Assembly: GCF_000340375.1 (NCBI RefSeq)
Contig: NZ_KB446648.1
Location: 218,866 to 282,865, forward strand
DNA: 64,000 nt
From: Eggerthia catenaformis OT 569 = DSM 20559
Lineage (GTDB): Bacteria > Bacillota_I > Bacilli_A > Erysipelotrichales > Coprobacillaceae
Direction of reading: 5' to 3'
Shown: positions 43,290 to 53,520 of the stretch, in pieces
Position numbering within the stretch: the first letter of the stretch is position 1
Layout: every line of letters starts with the position of its first letter
The notes under the pieces: generated by a model
What the model saw: only the letters and a program-made list of their open reading frames with translations
Told to the model about the DNA's origin: nothing
Databases searched by the model: none
Position numbers and translations under genes: made by a program

Positions 43290-45062
43290 CTAGTCCTCCA
43301 TAAGTTCTTCAAATGTATTTAATAATTCTTCAAAATAATGAAAAGCATCATCATAGATACTATCCTCTAATGGATCAATACCTGCTTTTTTTAGTAATTC
43401 AACAGGTGTCATGCTGCCTCCACTCTTTAAGAAAGATAAATAATTCTCTATTTGATGTTCTGTTTTATTTCTGATTCGGGAAACTATTGCTAAAGCGGCA
43501 GTCATACCTAAAGTATATTTATAAACATAATAATTGTAATAAAAATGAGGAATATAAAAACATGAATGACCGGCTAAGTTATCTAATTCTACTGCTTCGC
43601 CATAATAATCTTTATTTAAAGAAGCATAAAGGTCAGTAATACGAGAAGCGTTCATTGGTTCATGATTGCTTGCCCACTTATGTAATGTATCTTCAAACTC
43701 TGCATACATAGGCTGTCTAAAGATAAGACCGACACAATTTTCTAAGAATTCATAGATATAATATGCTTTTTCTTTTTTAGAAGAAGCATGATCAAGCATA
43801 TAATTAATTAATAATGTTTCATTAACTGTAGAAGCTACCTCAGCAACAAAGATACGATAATCACTATTAGCCGGATCTTGATATTTGCTTGAAAGGTAAG
43901 TATGGGCACTATGTCCTAATTCGTGAATCATGGTACTTAAAGAATCATATTCACCAATAAAATTTAGTAAAATATAAGGTCTTGTATCATAGCATCCGCT
44001 GCTATAACCGCCAATTCTTTTTCCTTTAGTAGGATAAAAATCTATCCATCTTTCTTGTCTTGCCTGTTTGATAATATTTATATATTCCTCTCCATACACA
44101 CTAACAACATCTAAGATAATATCCCAGCATTCTTCAACTGTATATTTCTTAGTAATATCATCTGTTAGCGGAACATTTAAATCATAATTATGTAAGGTAT
44201 CGAGCTTTAATATTTTCTTTTTTAAGACATTATAACGATGGAATAAAGGACGATACTGTTTATTAGCTTTTTCTAATATTTTATAGAATAATGCTTCCGG
44301 GACATCATCATTCCATTGAGAAGCGGATAAGGGAGTAGGAAACTTTCTCACATCTGCATAGAATGCATCTTTATTCATTTGACCGGAAAGCATAGCGGCA
44401 AAGACATTTTCATATTTTTTATATTCTTTAAAAAAATTATGATAAGCCATTTCTCTTACTTTGGGATCTTTATTTTTTAAGAATTCACTTAATGTTGCAC
44501 TATTTAATGTTTTCTTTTCTCCATCCACAAGAACATCTTCATAATCTAAACGAAAAGCCTCAAAAACATTTTCAGCAGTATTACTGATAGAAGAAACCTT
44601 GCTTAATAGAGTTTCCATCTCCTGTGATAGAAGGTGTTTTTCTTCTCTTAGAATATTTTCAATGTTAAATTGATAGACTTTTAATTGATCATCTGTTAAG
44701 TAGTCTTTAACCTGTTCTTTATTTTTAATAATCTCTAATTCGACAAAATCTAATGCATTAGAAACCTGCTGAGAAAAAGCTAATATTGAAGACAATAAAT
44801 ACTGATATGTCTGATTTTCAGGTTCAACATCAGTATTTAAATGTGCATAGACATATGTTTTATTAAGTAGACGAGATAAATGAACAGATTCCTGATTAAA
44901 CTTTAAAAAATTTTCTTTTGTATCTGTAAAGCTATCTTTCATATCAGTTAATACTTTTAATATATTTTTTGCTTTATTTAAGTCTTTATCAAATTCTTTC
45001 TGATTTTTATAGATAAGTGATAAATCCCATTTATATTGTAATTCAACTTCATTTCTTTCCAT
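43290..45062 (-). CDS. pepF: Oligoendopeptidase F (PepF, M3 family)
   Basis: Cytoplasmic zinc peptidase (590 aa) for degradation of oligopeptides of 7-17 residues. The zinc site is HELGH at 380-384, with the M3B context [16 protein letters not shown]. The N-terminal M3 helical domain (about 10-190) is complete. There is no signal peptide. It precedes ispG by one base, so both are on one transcript, an arrangement without known functional logic. Confidence 0.93.
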   Translation of the reverse strand: MERNEVELQYKWDLSLIYKNQKEFDKDLNKAKNILKVLTDMKDSFTDTKENFLKFNQESVHLSRLLNKTYVYAHLNTDVEPENQTYQYLLSSILAFSQQVSNALDFVELEIIKNKEQVKDYLTDDQLKVYQFNIENILREEKHLLSQEMETLLSKVSSISNTAENVFEAFRLDYEDVLVDGEKKTLNSATLSEFLKNKDPKVREMAYHNFFKEYKKYENVFAAMLSGQMNKDAFYADVRKFPTPLSASQWNDDVPEALFYKILEKANKQYRPLFHRYNVLKKKILKLDTLHNYDLNVPLTDDITKKYTVEECWDIILDVVSVYGEEYINIIKQARQERWIDFYPTKGKRIGGYSSGCYDTRPYILLNFIGEYDSLSTMIHELGHSAHTYLSSKYQDPANSDYRIFVAEVASTVNETLLINYMLDHASSKKEKAYYIYEFLENCVGLIFRQPMYAEFEDTLHKWASNHEPMNASRITDLYASLNKDYYGEAVELDNLAGHSCFYIPHFYYNYYVYKYTLGMTAALAIVSRIRNKTEHQIENYLSFLKSGGSMTPVELLKKAGIDPLEDSIYDDAFHYFEELLNTFEELMED

Positions 45063-45108
45063 AATAAAAACCTCCTGGAATCATTTTATTATTCTATGAG
45101 TTTAAAGT

Positions 45109-45144
45109 CAAAAAGAAAACTCCATTAGCTTAGCCAATAGAGTT
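45109..45144 (-). terminator. Terminator of rpsT
   Basis: On the minus strand AACTCTATTGGC/GCTAATGGAGTT (with G:T pairs) and a TTTTCTTTTT tail. The rpsT stop codon is the loop. Confidence 0.82.
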
Positions 45145-45393
45145 AATTTTCTTTTGTAATCTTGATTTTTGTCTGCTTGCATAGTTTTTATGATGAATAC
45201 CTTTAGATACTGATGAATCTAACTTACTTACACAAGAATTATAAGCTTTTAATGCTTCTTCTTTATTACCGGCTTCTATTGCAGCAAGAACTTTTTTAAT
45301 TTCAGTTTTTAATGCAGATTTAAATGCAGCATTTATTAAATGTTTTTTATAATCGTTTTTATAGCGTTTAATCTGCTGTTTCATATGTGCCAT
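45130..45393 (-). CDS. rpsT: 30S ribosomal protein S20
   Basis: Primary 16S rRNA-binding protein. From the ATG at 45393 it has 87 aa and starts MAHMKQQIKR, like other S20 proteins; an ATG three codons earlier is possible but lies too near the AAGGTG site. The sequence is Lys-rich and helical, with the conserved ending HKNYASRQKSRLQKKINSI. It is divergent from the fmt region. Confidence 0.93.
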   Translation of the reverse strand: MAHMKQQIKRYKNDYKKHLINAAFKSALKTEIKKVLAAIEAGNKEEALKAYNSCVSKLDSSVSKGIHHKNYASRQKSRLQKKINSIG

Positions 45394-45457
45394 TTTTTTC
45401 ACCTTATCCTTTCATTTACCGAACCATAATACCAAAAAGAACACATGAATGCAATAG

Positions 45458-45732
45458 TTTTTTATCACATAGTATTAAGAATGTGTATAGGATAAAGATT
45501 AATATGAAGAAAATAAAATGAATAATGAAAGAAAAAGAAATTACTATGTAGAGACTATCGAAAATGACGTTTTATATGTTTTATCAGAATGAAGATATAT
45601 TATACTAGTAAATAATAAGGTTATAAAAAGACTTCAAGAATTCTAAAGCCAGTTGCGACAGTAATTTTTTGTTTTATAGAGAATAAATACAAAAAATATT
45701 TTTATCACATAATATTAAGAATATGATATAAT
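45458..45732. repeat. Direct repeat pair, 240 bases apart, upstream of fmt
   Basis: TTTTTATCACATAGTATTAAGAATGTG (about 45459-45485) recurs as a close copy at about 45699-45725, where it reads TATCACATAATATTAAGAATATG and merges into a TATAAT (45727-45732) used by fmt. The offset is exactly 240 bases. A decayed reading frame lies between the copies. Confidence 0.6.
45518..45646 (+). pseudogene. Short decayed reading frame between the repeats
   Basis: An ATG at 45518 opens 23 codons (peptide NNERKRNYYVETIENDVLYV), broken by a TGA; the same frame resumes (RYIILVNNKVIKRLQEF) to TAA at 45644. The composition is protein-like. With the repeat-flanked promoter copy upstream, this looks like the remains of a small gene. 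Confidence 0.3.
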
Positions 45733-45759
45733 AATTAAGCAGGAAAGCGAGTGAAAATA

Positions 45760-46719
45760 ATGAATGAAAGAATAGTATTTATGGGAACGGCTTCTTTTTC
45801 TTTGGAAGTATTAAAAATGCTTTTAGAAGAGAATTATAATATTGTGGGAGTTGTGACTCAGCCTGATCGTTATGTTGGACGTAAGAAAATATTAACGATG
45901 TCGGAAGTGAAACAGCTGGCAATAGCACATGATATTCCGGTGATTCAGCCATCACGAATCAAAAATGATTTTGATGAAGTTTTAGCTTTAAAGCCTGATC
46001 TTATTATTACAGCTGCTTATGGACAGATTGTTCCTAAGGAAATATTAGAAGCTCCTCAATTAGGATGTATTAATGTACATGCTTCATTGCTTCCTAAACT
46101 AAGAGGAGGAGCACCTGTCCATTATGCTATTATTAACGGTGAAGATAAAACAGGAGTAACAATCATGTATATGGCTGAAAAAATGGATGCCGGAGATATT
46201 ATTTCACAAGAGATAGTCTCTATTGAAGAAGATGATAATACAGGTATTTTATATGACAGATTATCACATGTAGGAGCTAGATTATTATCAAGAACTCTAC
46301 CGTCTATCTTAAAAGGAACAAATAATCGTTATGCACAGGATGAAAGATATGTTACTTATGCACCTATTATCAAAAGAGAAGATGAACGATTAGACTGGAA
46401 TCAACCGGTTAAAGCTATTTATAATAGAGTAAGGGGAACAGTACCATGGCCTGTCAGTTATACGGTTTATCATGGAACGATTGTGAAAATATGGGGCGGT
46501 AAGATTCATCATTGTCAGAATGCAATAATTCATCATGGGCATGAAGCAAATGGTACCATTATTAAGTTATTTAAAGATGCTATCGGTGTCAAGGTAATGG
46601 ATGGCGTTTATTTAATTACAGAATTACAGATAGCAGGTAAAAAGCGAATGACTGTTAAAGATTACATGAATGGTCAATGTATGTTTGAAACAGGAGAAGT
46701 TTTTGGAGAATTGTTATGA
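45760..46719 (+). CDS. fmt: Methionyl-tRNA formyltransferase
   Basis: Formylates initiator Met-tRNA with 10-formyl-THF (319 aa from ATG 45760). The formyl-THF signature SLLPKLRGGAPVHYAI and the C-terminal OB-like tRNA-binding domain (from about residue 205, TYAPIIKREDERLDW) are present. The ATG at 45760 is preferred to a GTG at 45751 because AGGAAAG is then correctly spaced. It overlaps the nucleoside phosphorylase gene by four bases. Confidence 0.93.
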   Translation: MNERIVFMGTASFSLEVLKMLLEENYNIVGVVTQPDRYVGRKKILTMSEVKQLAIAHDIPVIQPSRIKNDFDEVLALKPDLIITAAYGQIVPKEILEAPQLGCINVHASLLPKLRGGAPVHYAIINGEDKTGVTIMYMAEKMDAGDIISQEIVSIEEDDNTGILYDRLSHVGARLLSRTLPSILKGTNNRYAQDERYVTYAPIIKREDERLDWNQPVKAIYNRVRGTVPWPVSYTVYHGTIVKIWGGKIHHCQNAIIHHGHEANGTIIKLFKDAIGVKVMDGVYLITELQIAGKKRMTVKDYMNGQCMFETGEVFGELL

Positions 46720-48032
46720 GAGTAGTAGATATTATTGAAAAGAAGAAATGTAATGAAGAATTATCAAGAGAGGAGATTCATTTCTTAATTGACGGATATA
46801 CCAAAGGGTCTATTCCTGATTATCAGATGAGTGCTTTTATGATGGCTGTTTATTTTAATGGTATGTCATCACTGGAAACAGCCATCTTAACTCAGGAGAT
46901 GCTTCATAGCGGTGATGTTTTAGATTTAAGTGCTATTAAAGGTATTAAAGTTGATAAACATTCTACCGGAGGTGTTGGGGATAAGACATCTATTGCGGTA
47001 GGACCTATCGTAGCAGCATGCGGTATTCCGGTCGCAAAAATGAGCGGACGTGGTCTGGGGCATACCGGAGGTACCCTTGATAAACTGGAATCTATACCGG
47101 GATTAAGTGTTTCAGTAAGTGAAGAAGATTTTATTCAGCAGGTTAATAATATTAAAATTGCGATTATCGGACAGACCGGAAGTTTAGATCCTGCGGACAA
47201 GAAGATGTATGCACTAAGAGATGTGACAGGTACGGTTAATTCTATTCCTTTAATTGCTTCATCTATTATGTCAAAAAAACTGGCGGCCGGAACTGATGCT
47301 ATTTTATTAGATGTAAAATATGGTGATGGAGCTTTTATGAAAACGGTAGAAGAAGCAAAAACATTAGCAAAAACGATGATTTCTATTGGTTCTCATCTTG
47401 GCAAAGATACCAGAGCAACGATTTCCAATATGAATCAGCCTTTAGGAAATGCGATTGGCAATTCATTAGAAGTTAAGGAAGCTATTGAAACATTAAAAGG
47501 AAATGGACCGACAGATTTCAGAGAGTTATGTTATGAAGCTGCATCAACAATGCTTCTCATGGCTAAAAAGGTTTCTTCCTTAGAAGAAGCTCAAAAAATG
47601 GTTCGGGAAGTTATTGATAATGGGAAAGCTTTAGAATCTCTTGCTTTAATGGTTCAGTCACAGGGAGGAGCTTCGGAATATATCAGACATCCTGAATTAT
47701 TTGCGGAAGCTAAAGAAAAGATTGAAGTTTATAGTAAAGAGGAAGGATACATTTCTTCATTAGAAGCCTTGTCGTTAGGTCTTGTTTCTATGAAATTAGG
47801 AGGAGGACGTGCTAAAATTGAAGATCAGATAGATTATAGTGTTGGTCTTGTTCTCCATAAAAAGATAGGAGATTATGTAAAAAAGGGAGATTCTTTACTA
47901 ACGGTTCATACCAATAACGGATTAAAAGAAGAACTTAGAAAAGAAATTTTAGACGCTTATCGTTTTTCTAAAGAGAAAGTGGAAAGACCAAAATTAATTG
48001 AAGCTCTGCTGACAGCTGAGGATTTAAAATAA
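46716..48032 (+). CDS. pdp: Pyrimidine-nucleoside phosphorylase
   Basis: Splits uridine, thymidine and deoxyuridine to base and (deoxy)ribose-1-phosphate (438 aa). The thymidine/pyrimidine phosphorylase signature SGRGLGHTGGTLDKLES is complete, and the phosphate-binding segment KHSTGGVGDKTS is present. The C-terminal PYNP domain is intact. It complements the cytidine deaminase at 19410 in pyrimidine salvage. Translation is coupled to fmt by an ATGA overlap, an odd functional pairing. Confidence 0.93.
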   Translation: MRVVDIIEKKKCNEELSREEIHFLIDGYTKGSIPDYQMSAFMMAVYFNGMSSLETAILTQEMLHSGDVLDLSAIKGIKVDKHSTGGVGDKTSIAVGPIVAACGIPVAKMSGRGLGHTGGTLDKLESIPGLSVSVSEEDFIQQVNNIKIAIIGQTGSLDPADKKMYALRDVTGTVNSIPLIASSIMSKKLAAGTDAILLDVKYGDGAFMKTVEEAKTLAKTMISIGSHLGKDTRATISNMNQPLGNAIGNSLEVKEAIETLKGNGPTDFRELCYEAASTMLLMAKKVSSLEEAQKMVREVIDNGKALESLALMVQSQGGASEYIRHPELFAEAKEKIEVYSKEEGYISSLEALSLGLVSMKLGGGRAKIEDQIDYSVGLVLHKKIGDYVKKGDSLLTVHTNNGLKEELRKEILDAYRFSKEKVERPKLIEALLTAEDLK

Positions 48033-48040
48033 GTTTGTAT

Positions 48041-48077
48041 ACTGGTGAAATTATAAATTTCATCAGTTTTTTCTTTT
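48041..48077 (+). terminator. Terminator of fmt-pdp
   Basis: ACTGGTGAAATT/AATTTCATCAGT stem (one G:T pair) followed by TTTTTTCTTTT. Confidence 0.82.
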
Positions 48078-48096
48078 ATAGCAGAAGGAGTAGTGA

Positions 48097-48126
48097 TATA
48101 CTATTGATAGTTAGAATAAACTAACT
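48097..48126 (+). promoter_or_regulatory. -10 box and operator-like inverted repeat before the ABC pair
   Basis: TATACT (48097-48102) is followed by AGTTAG/CTAACT arms (48109-48114, 48121-48126) around six bases, just ahead of the AAGGAGG ribosome site. The position at the transcription start suggests a repressor site. The arms share TAGTTxx-type sequence with the palindrome upstream of the DtxR-type gene, but they are not the same. Confidence 0.4.
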
Positions 48127-48142
48127 TTTAAGGAGGAAACTT

Positions 48143-49912
48143 ATGGATAGTCAAACAACTAAAAAATCCTTATTATCTTGGATAACTGAATATTCAGCAT
48201 CTAAGAAGAATTATTATATTTCCAGTGTGATTTTTGCTTTTTTAGGGGTCATATGCTCACTTATACCTTATTATTTTACGGGCAGAATCATTGAAAAACT
48301 GATTAACGGGGTTAATCAATTATCCGGTTATCAAATGGATATTATTAATATTTTTATTTTCTGGACATTACGTATTATTTTTCATTCTTTTTCTACAGCT
48401 CTTTCTCATAAAGCAACTTTTACAGTTCTTGCGAATATCAGAAAAGCTTTATTGATTAAGTTAATGAAAGTACCCTTAGGTGATGTTATGAGTATCTCAT
48501 CAGGATCTTTAAAAAATATTATTGTAGAAAGAGTAGATTCAATGGAAACGACTCTTGCCCATATTGTACCTGAGTTCACTGCTAATTTAGCAGCACCTTT
48601 TCTGTTGTTTATTTATATTTGTACAATCAGCTGGAAACTGGCTTTAGCTTCTTTAATAACTTTACCTGTTGCTTTCTTATGTATGGCGGCAGTAATGAAA
48701 GATTCAGCAGAAAGATGGGAAAATTGTGTCGTAAAAACTAAAAACCTTAATGATACAGCTGTTGAATATATTAATGGTATTGAAGTGATCAAAGCTTTTG
48801 GGAAAAGCGAATCATCCTATGAGAGCTTTACCAAAGCAGCTAAAGAAGGTGCCTACTGTTTTATTGACTGGATGAAAGCAACTATTATTTATTTTACTGC
48901 TGCTATGGCGATCGCTCCTGCTACATTGCTGGCGGTTATACCTGTTGGGGGAATTATGTATCTCAATGGTCATTTAGCATCTACAGAATTTATTGTTGTG
49001 ATTATTCTTGCGATGAGTTTGATGACTCCGTTAATTACTGTAATGTCTTATGGCGATGATCTTACTAAGGCAAATACAATATTTGAAGAAATAGATGGTA
49101 TATTAAAAATGAAAGATCTTAGTCGTCCGATGCAATCTCTTGATTATCCTAAAGATACGTCTATTTCTTTAAAAGATATTCATTTCTCATATTTAAAGGA
49201 TAAAGAAATACTACATGGTATTGATATTGAAATAAAACCTAATACTGTTAATGCTTTTGTTGGCCCCAGCGGCTCAGGCAAGTCTACAATCGCAAGACTG
49301 ATTGCTTCATTGTGGGATGCTGATTCCGGAATAATTGAAATTGGCGGTGTTAATATTAAAAATATGAGTTTAGAAGATTATAATCGGCAGATTGCTTATG
49401 TTTCTCAGAATAATTATCTTTTCAATACAACTATTAGAGAAAATATTCGTATGGGAAATAAAAATGCCGGTGATGAAGAAGTTGAAGAAGCAGCAAAAAA
49501 ATGTGGTTGCCATGAGTTTATAATGAGTCTTGAAAGTGGCTATGAAACATTGGTAGGAAATAGCGGCGGACATCTTTCCGGTGGTGAACGTCAAAGAATC
49601 AGTATTGCGAGAGCAATGCTTAAAGATGCGCCTATTATTATTCTGGATGAAGCAACTGCCTATACAGATCCTGAAAATGAAGCTCTTATTCAAAGGTCTC
49701 TGGCTCGGATAACTTCAGGAAAAACATTGATTGTGATTGCACATAGATTATCTACTATTAGAGATGCTTCACAGATTATTGTTATTAATAATGGTCAGGT
49801 TGATAGTAGAGGTACGCATGAAGAACTTTTAGCAATGAATGGGCTTTATAAGAAAATGTGGCTTGCTCATATTGATGGTAAAGATAGCGATGAGGAGGTT
49901 TATCATGATTAA
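48143..49912 (+). CDS. ABC half-transporter, first of a heterodimer pair
   Basis: A 589 aa fused permease-ATPase. Six membrane helices occupy about residues 25-310. The ATPase has Walker A GPSGSGKST, signature LSGGERQR and Walker B ILDEATAYTDPENE. The EATAxxDPENE ending is common in the YbtP/IrtA-like and related half-transporter pairs of gut Firmicutes, often annotated as multidrug or siderophore systems. Both catalytic glutamates of the pair are kept, so both ATP sites may work. The gene overlaps its partner by eight bases. Substrate unknown. Confidence 0.85.
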   Translation: MDSQTTKKSLLSWITEYSASKKNYYISSVIFAFLGVICSLIPYYFTGRIIEKLINGVNQLSGYQMDIINIFIFWTLRIIFHSFSTALSHKATFTVLANIRKALLIKLMKVPLGDVMSISSGSLKNIIVERVDSMETTLAHIVPEFTANLAAPFLLFIYICTISWKLALASLITLPVAFLCMAAVMKDSAERWENCVVKTKNLNDTAVEYINGIEVIKAFGKSESSYESFTKAAKEGAYCFIDWMKATIIYFTAAMAIAPATLLAVIPVGGIMYLNGHLASTEFIVVIILAMSLMTPLITVMSYGDDLTKANTIFEEIDGILKMKDLSRPMQSLDYPKDTSISLKDIHFSYLKDKEILHGIDIEIKPNTVNAFVGPSGSGKSTIARLIASLWDADSGIIEIGGVNIKNMSLEDYNRQIAYVSQNNYLFNTTIRENIRMGNKNAGDEEVEEAAKKCGCHEFIMSLESGYETLVGNSGGHLSGGERQRISIARAMLKDAPIIILDEATAYTDPENEALIQRSLARITSGKTLIVIAHRLSTIRDASQIIVINNGQVDSRGTHEELLAMNGLYKKMWLAHIDGKDSDEEVYHD

Positions 49913-51638
49913 GATATTAAAGAAATTCTTTGTGTTTTCCGGTCCGGAAAATCGTAAAAAATTGCAATTATCATTGTTTTTAAATGCGATTGAAGCATTT
50001 GCACTGGCATTAAGAATTCCTGCTATTTATTTAATAGCTGATGGTATGATTAATAAAACACTAACATTACAGACTGTTTTATTTTCTTTTGGATTACTTG
50101 TTTTGGGTATTGTGATTCAAATGATAATCTCCGGTAAATCTAAAATGCTTCAAACAGAAGCAGGTTATTTGACATGTGCTTCAAAACGTATGGAAATTGC
50201 TTTACATTTACGTTATTTACCTATGGGCTATTTTAATAAAAACTCTCTAGGTTCTATTACCAGTATTACAACCAATACAATGGAAGGCTTAGCTGATATT
50301 GCTACACGTGTGGTCATGATGACAACACAAGGGATTATTAATGCATCTTTGATTGCTGTATACCTTTTGTTTTTTGATTGGCGTATTGGTATAATTACAG
50401 TTATTGGAATTATCTTCTTCTTTATTACAAATTCACTTATACAAAGAAAATCTGAAGCTCTTTCTCATAAGAAAGTAGAAGCTGATACAAAAATTGTTGA
50501 AGAAGTCTTAGAATATATTCAAGGTATTGCTGAAATCAAAAACTATAACATTGGCAGAAGCAATGAAAAAGCTAACCGAGCTATTGATCGTGCAAGTAAT
50601 ATTAATATTGAAATGGAAATGGCTTTTGTTCCTTTAATCAGCTTACAGAATTGGCTAATTAAGATGTGCAGTATCGCAATTCTCTGTTCTTCACTATATT
50701 TCTATTTAAATCATACAATGACTCTTTCTGTTGCTGTAGTTATGATTATATCATCGTTTATGATCTTCAATGCCTTAGATTCTGCCGGAGGCTATTCTGC
50801 TTTGCTACGAGTTACTGATCTTTCTATGAATAGAGCTAATGAGATTTTAGAATTGAAGCCTATGGATATTAACGGACAGAATATAATTCCCGAATCTTAT
50901 GATATTGCTATGGAAAATGTTGATTTCTCATATCATACTAAAAAGATTATTAATAATATCAATCTTTCTATTAAAGAACATACAACAGCTGCTTTTGTTG
51001 GTCCCAGCGGCGGCGGTAAAACTACTTTATGTCATCTGGCTGCTCGTTTCTGGGATGTTAATCAAGGACGTGTAACACTTGATCATAGAAATGTTAAGAA
51101 TTATAGCATGGATTCATTGATGAAAAATTATAGCTTTGTTTTCCAGAATGTTTATCTATTCCATGATACAATCGCAAATAATATTAAATTCGGACAAGAT
51201 GATGCCGATACGGAAGACGTTATCAGGGCAGCAAAAAAAGCCAGATGTCATGAATTTATCATGTCACTTCCTCAAGGATATGATACAGTTATTGGTGAGG
51301 GAGGAGACAGTCTCTCGGGCGGTGAGAAACAAAGATTGTCTATTGCTCGAGCAATTATGAAAGATGCTCCTATCATTATCTTAGATGAAGCAACAGCCAA
51401 TGTAGACCCTGAAAATGAAAAAGAGCTTATTGAAGCAATCTATGAACTCACTAAAGAGAAAACAATTCTTATGATCGCCCATCGTCTTAAAACTGTTCGT
51501 CATGCAGATTGTATCTTTGTGATTGATAAAGGACAAATTATTCAAAAAGGCACACATGAAGAACTGATTAAGGAAGAAGGTCTTTATAAGAAATTTATAG
51601 AATCGCGTGTAGAAGCGATTAGCTGGAAAATTCAATAA
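49905..51638 (+). CDS. ABC half-transporter, second of the pair
   Basis: A 577 aa permease-ATPase from the ATG at 49905, placed behind GAGGAGG; a longer frame from 49839 would extend 66 bases into the upstream gene and is not supported. Six membrane helices lie in the first 310 residues. Walker A is GPSGGGKTT, signature LSGGEKQR and Walker B ILDEATANVDPENE. Its overlap with the preceding gene points to a heterodimer. A strong palindromic terminator follows, so the third ABC gene downstream is a separate unit. Confidence 0.85.
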   Translation: MIKILKKFFVFSGPENRKKLQLSLFLNAIEAFALALRIPAIYLIADGMINKTLTLQTVLFSFGLLVLGIVIQMIISGKSKMLQTEAGYLTCASKRMEIALHLRYLPMGYFNKNSLGSITSITTNTMEGLADIATRVVMMTTQGIINASLIAVYLLFFDWRIGIITVIGIIFFFITNSLIQRKSEALSHKKVEADTKIVEEVLEYIQGIAEIKNYNIGRSNEKANRAIDRASNINIEMEMAFVPLISLQNWLIKMCSIAILCSSLYFYLNHTMTLSVAVVMIISSFMIFNALDSAGGYSALLRVTDLSMNRANEILELKPMDINGQNIIPESYDIAMENVDFSYHTKKIINNINLSIKEHTTAAFVGPSGGGKTTLCHLAARFWDVNQGRVTLDHRNVKNYSMDSLMKNYSFVFQNVYLFHDTIANNIKFGQDDADTEDVIRAAKKARCHEFIMSLPQGYDTVIGEGGDSLSGGEKQRLSIARAIMKDAPIIILDEATANVDPENEKELIEAIYELTKEKTILMIAHRLKTVRHADCIFVIDKGQIIQKGTHEELIKEEGLYKKFIESRVEAISWKIQ

Positions 51639-51641
51639 TCA

Positions 51642-51674
51642 AAAAAAGAGAATTCGTACGAATTCTCTTTTTTA
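51642..51674. terminator. Palindromic terminator after the ABC pair
   Basis: AAAAAAGAGAATTCGT/ACGAATTCTCTTTTTT is a perfect 16-base-arm palindrome with A/T runs on both sides. Confidence 0.85.
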
Positions 51675-51741
51675 GCAGTACCTTAATAGATATTTTTTGA
51701 CAAGTATATTTTTAAAGAGTATTTTTAGAAAAGAGAGGATT

Positions 51742-53520
51742 ATGAATATGGATGATAAAAAAAATAAAGTAAAATTCTCATTAAAAGAACTTTTAAGACT
51801 GATTAGAAGAACACATCCTAAATATTTATTATTTATCATAGGTCTTATCTGCCTGATTATTTCATCAGCTATACAGGTTTATGTTCCAAAAATAGCATCT
51901 TCTTTAGTTAATCAGTTTCAAAAAGGAGTAGATAAAGAATTATTGATCCGGGTAGTAGGATTGTTTTTAGTATCAGCATTGTTTTCAGGAATAGGAGGTA
52001 CAGTATTAGGAATCTTTGGTGAACGGATTATCAGAAATTTAAGAATAGAACTTTGGCATCAATTGATCTTATTAAGGATTCCTTACTTTGACAGTATTAA
52101 GTCAGGAGAATTGACAAGTAGAGTAACTAATGATACAAGTCAGATTAAACAGCTTGTTTCATCAACATTTCCTCATACAATTGCCAGTGTTATTACTGTA
52201 GTAGGGACTGTCTATATGATGTTTCTTATGGATTGGAAGATGAGTTTATTAATGGTTATTACTGTTCCCTCAGTACTCTTAATCTTTATTCCTATTATTA
52301 GATTTGGTATAAAAATCAGTCATGCCAGACAAGATGCGATGAGCCGTTTTAATGGCATCATTACAGAAACACTTAATGAAATCAGATTGGTTAAAACTTC
52401 TAATGCAGAAAAACAGGCACAGGAAAGTGCTGATAAGGAGACTGGAAATCTTTATCGACTAGGTAGAAAAGAGGCTATTTTTGATGCTGCTATGCAACCA
52501 ATTATGACTCTGGCTATGATGTCTATGATGTTTGGATTATTAGCTTATGGGATGGCACGTATAGCCAAAGGAGAAATGTCGATTGGTATACTGATGAGTT
52601 TTCTTATGTATCTTTTTAATCTGATGGGAGCTATGCCAATGATAGGAACTCTTTTTTCAGAACTGGCAAAAGCTGCCGGTTCCACAAGCAGAGTTGTAGA
52701 ACTGTTAAAAACAGAAAATGAGGATTATATATCAGGGAAAATAATTGATATTAAAGGACTTTCATTAAAAGCAGAATATATTCATTTTTATTACCAAGAT
52801 GATCCTTCTCAGCTTATTTTAAAAGATATTTCATTTGAAGTTAAGCCTAATGAAGTGATTGCTTTTGCCGGTCCCAGCGGTGGCGGTAAATCAACGATAT
52901 TCAGTCTTATTGAACGTTTTTATCAACCTGTTAATGGAGTTATTAAACTGGGAGATTATAATATAGAAGGTATTAATCTTTCTTATTATCGTTCTCAGAT
53001 CGGCTTTGTTTCACAAGATTCAGCGATTATGGCTGGAACAGTTCGTGATAATCTTACTTATGGCTTAGAAGGATATTATAGTGACAAACAGCTTTGGGAT
53101 GTTTTAGAAATGGCTTATGCAAAGACATTTGTAGAAGAAATGCCTAATCAGTTGGAAACTGAAGTCGGTGAACGAGGAAGCAAAATATCAGGAGGGCAAA
53201 AGCAAAGGTTAGCTATCGCAAGAGCATTCTTAAGGAATCCTAAAATTCTCATGCTTGATGAAGCAACAGCAAACCTTGATTCAGAATCAGAAGCAATGGT
53301 TCAAAAAGCCTTAGAAAAATTGATGAAAGGCCGAACGGTTTTAGTGATTGCTCATCGTTTATCTACTATTGTAGATAGTGATCGAATCTATTTTATAGAA
53401 AAAGGTATGATTACCGGCAGCGGAAATCATTTAGAATTGGTTAAGAGTCATAAGACTTATGCAAAGTATGTTGCTGAACAGTTTAAATCAGATACTTTTA
53501 AAGAAAGAGAGGCTATATGA
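51742..53520 (+). CDS. LmrA/MdlB-type ABC exporter (homodimer type)
   Basis: A 592 aa ABC exporter from the ATG at 51742 (AGAGAGG site); 15 upstream residues of the open frame are unlikely to be used. Six membrane helices span about 30-315. Walker A GPSGGGKST, signature ISGGQKQR and Walker B LMLDEATANLDSESE are complete, which is the pattern of homodimeric multidrug or lipid exporters. It overlaps the next gene by four bases. Confidence 0.87.
   Translation: MNMDDKKNKVKFSLKELLRLIRRTHPKYLLFIIGLICLIISSAIQVYVPKIASSLVNQFQKGVDKELLIRVVGLFLVSALFSGIGGTVLGIFGERIIRNLRIELWHQLILLRIPYFDSIKSGELTSRVTNDTSQIKQLVSSTFPHTIASVITVVGTVYMMFLMDWKMSLLMVITVPSVLLIFIPIIRFGIKISHARQDAMSRFNGIITETLNEIRLVKTSNAEKQAQESADKETGNLYRLGRKEAIFDAAMQPIMTLAMMSMMFGLLAYGMARIAKGEMSIGILMSFLMYLFNLMGAMPMIGTLFSELAKAAGSTSRVVELLKTENEDYISGKIIDIKGLSLKAEYIHFYYQDDPSQLILKDISFEVKPNEVIAFAGPSGGGKSTIFSLIERFYQPVNGVIKLGDYNIEGINLSYYRSQIGFVSQDSAIMAGTVRDNLTYGLEGYYSDKQLWDVLEMAYAKTFVEEMPNQLETEVGERGSKISGGQKQRLAIARAFLRNPKILMLDEATANLDSESEAMVQKALEKLMKGRTVLVIAHRLSTIVDSDRIYFIEKGMITGSGNHLELVKSHKTYAKYVAEQFKSDTFKEREAI

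Noticed and set aside
49370..49693. 107-codon frame antisense to the first ABC half-transporter
   Set aside because: Shadow of the conserved ATPase domain on the opposite strand, without ribosome site.
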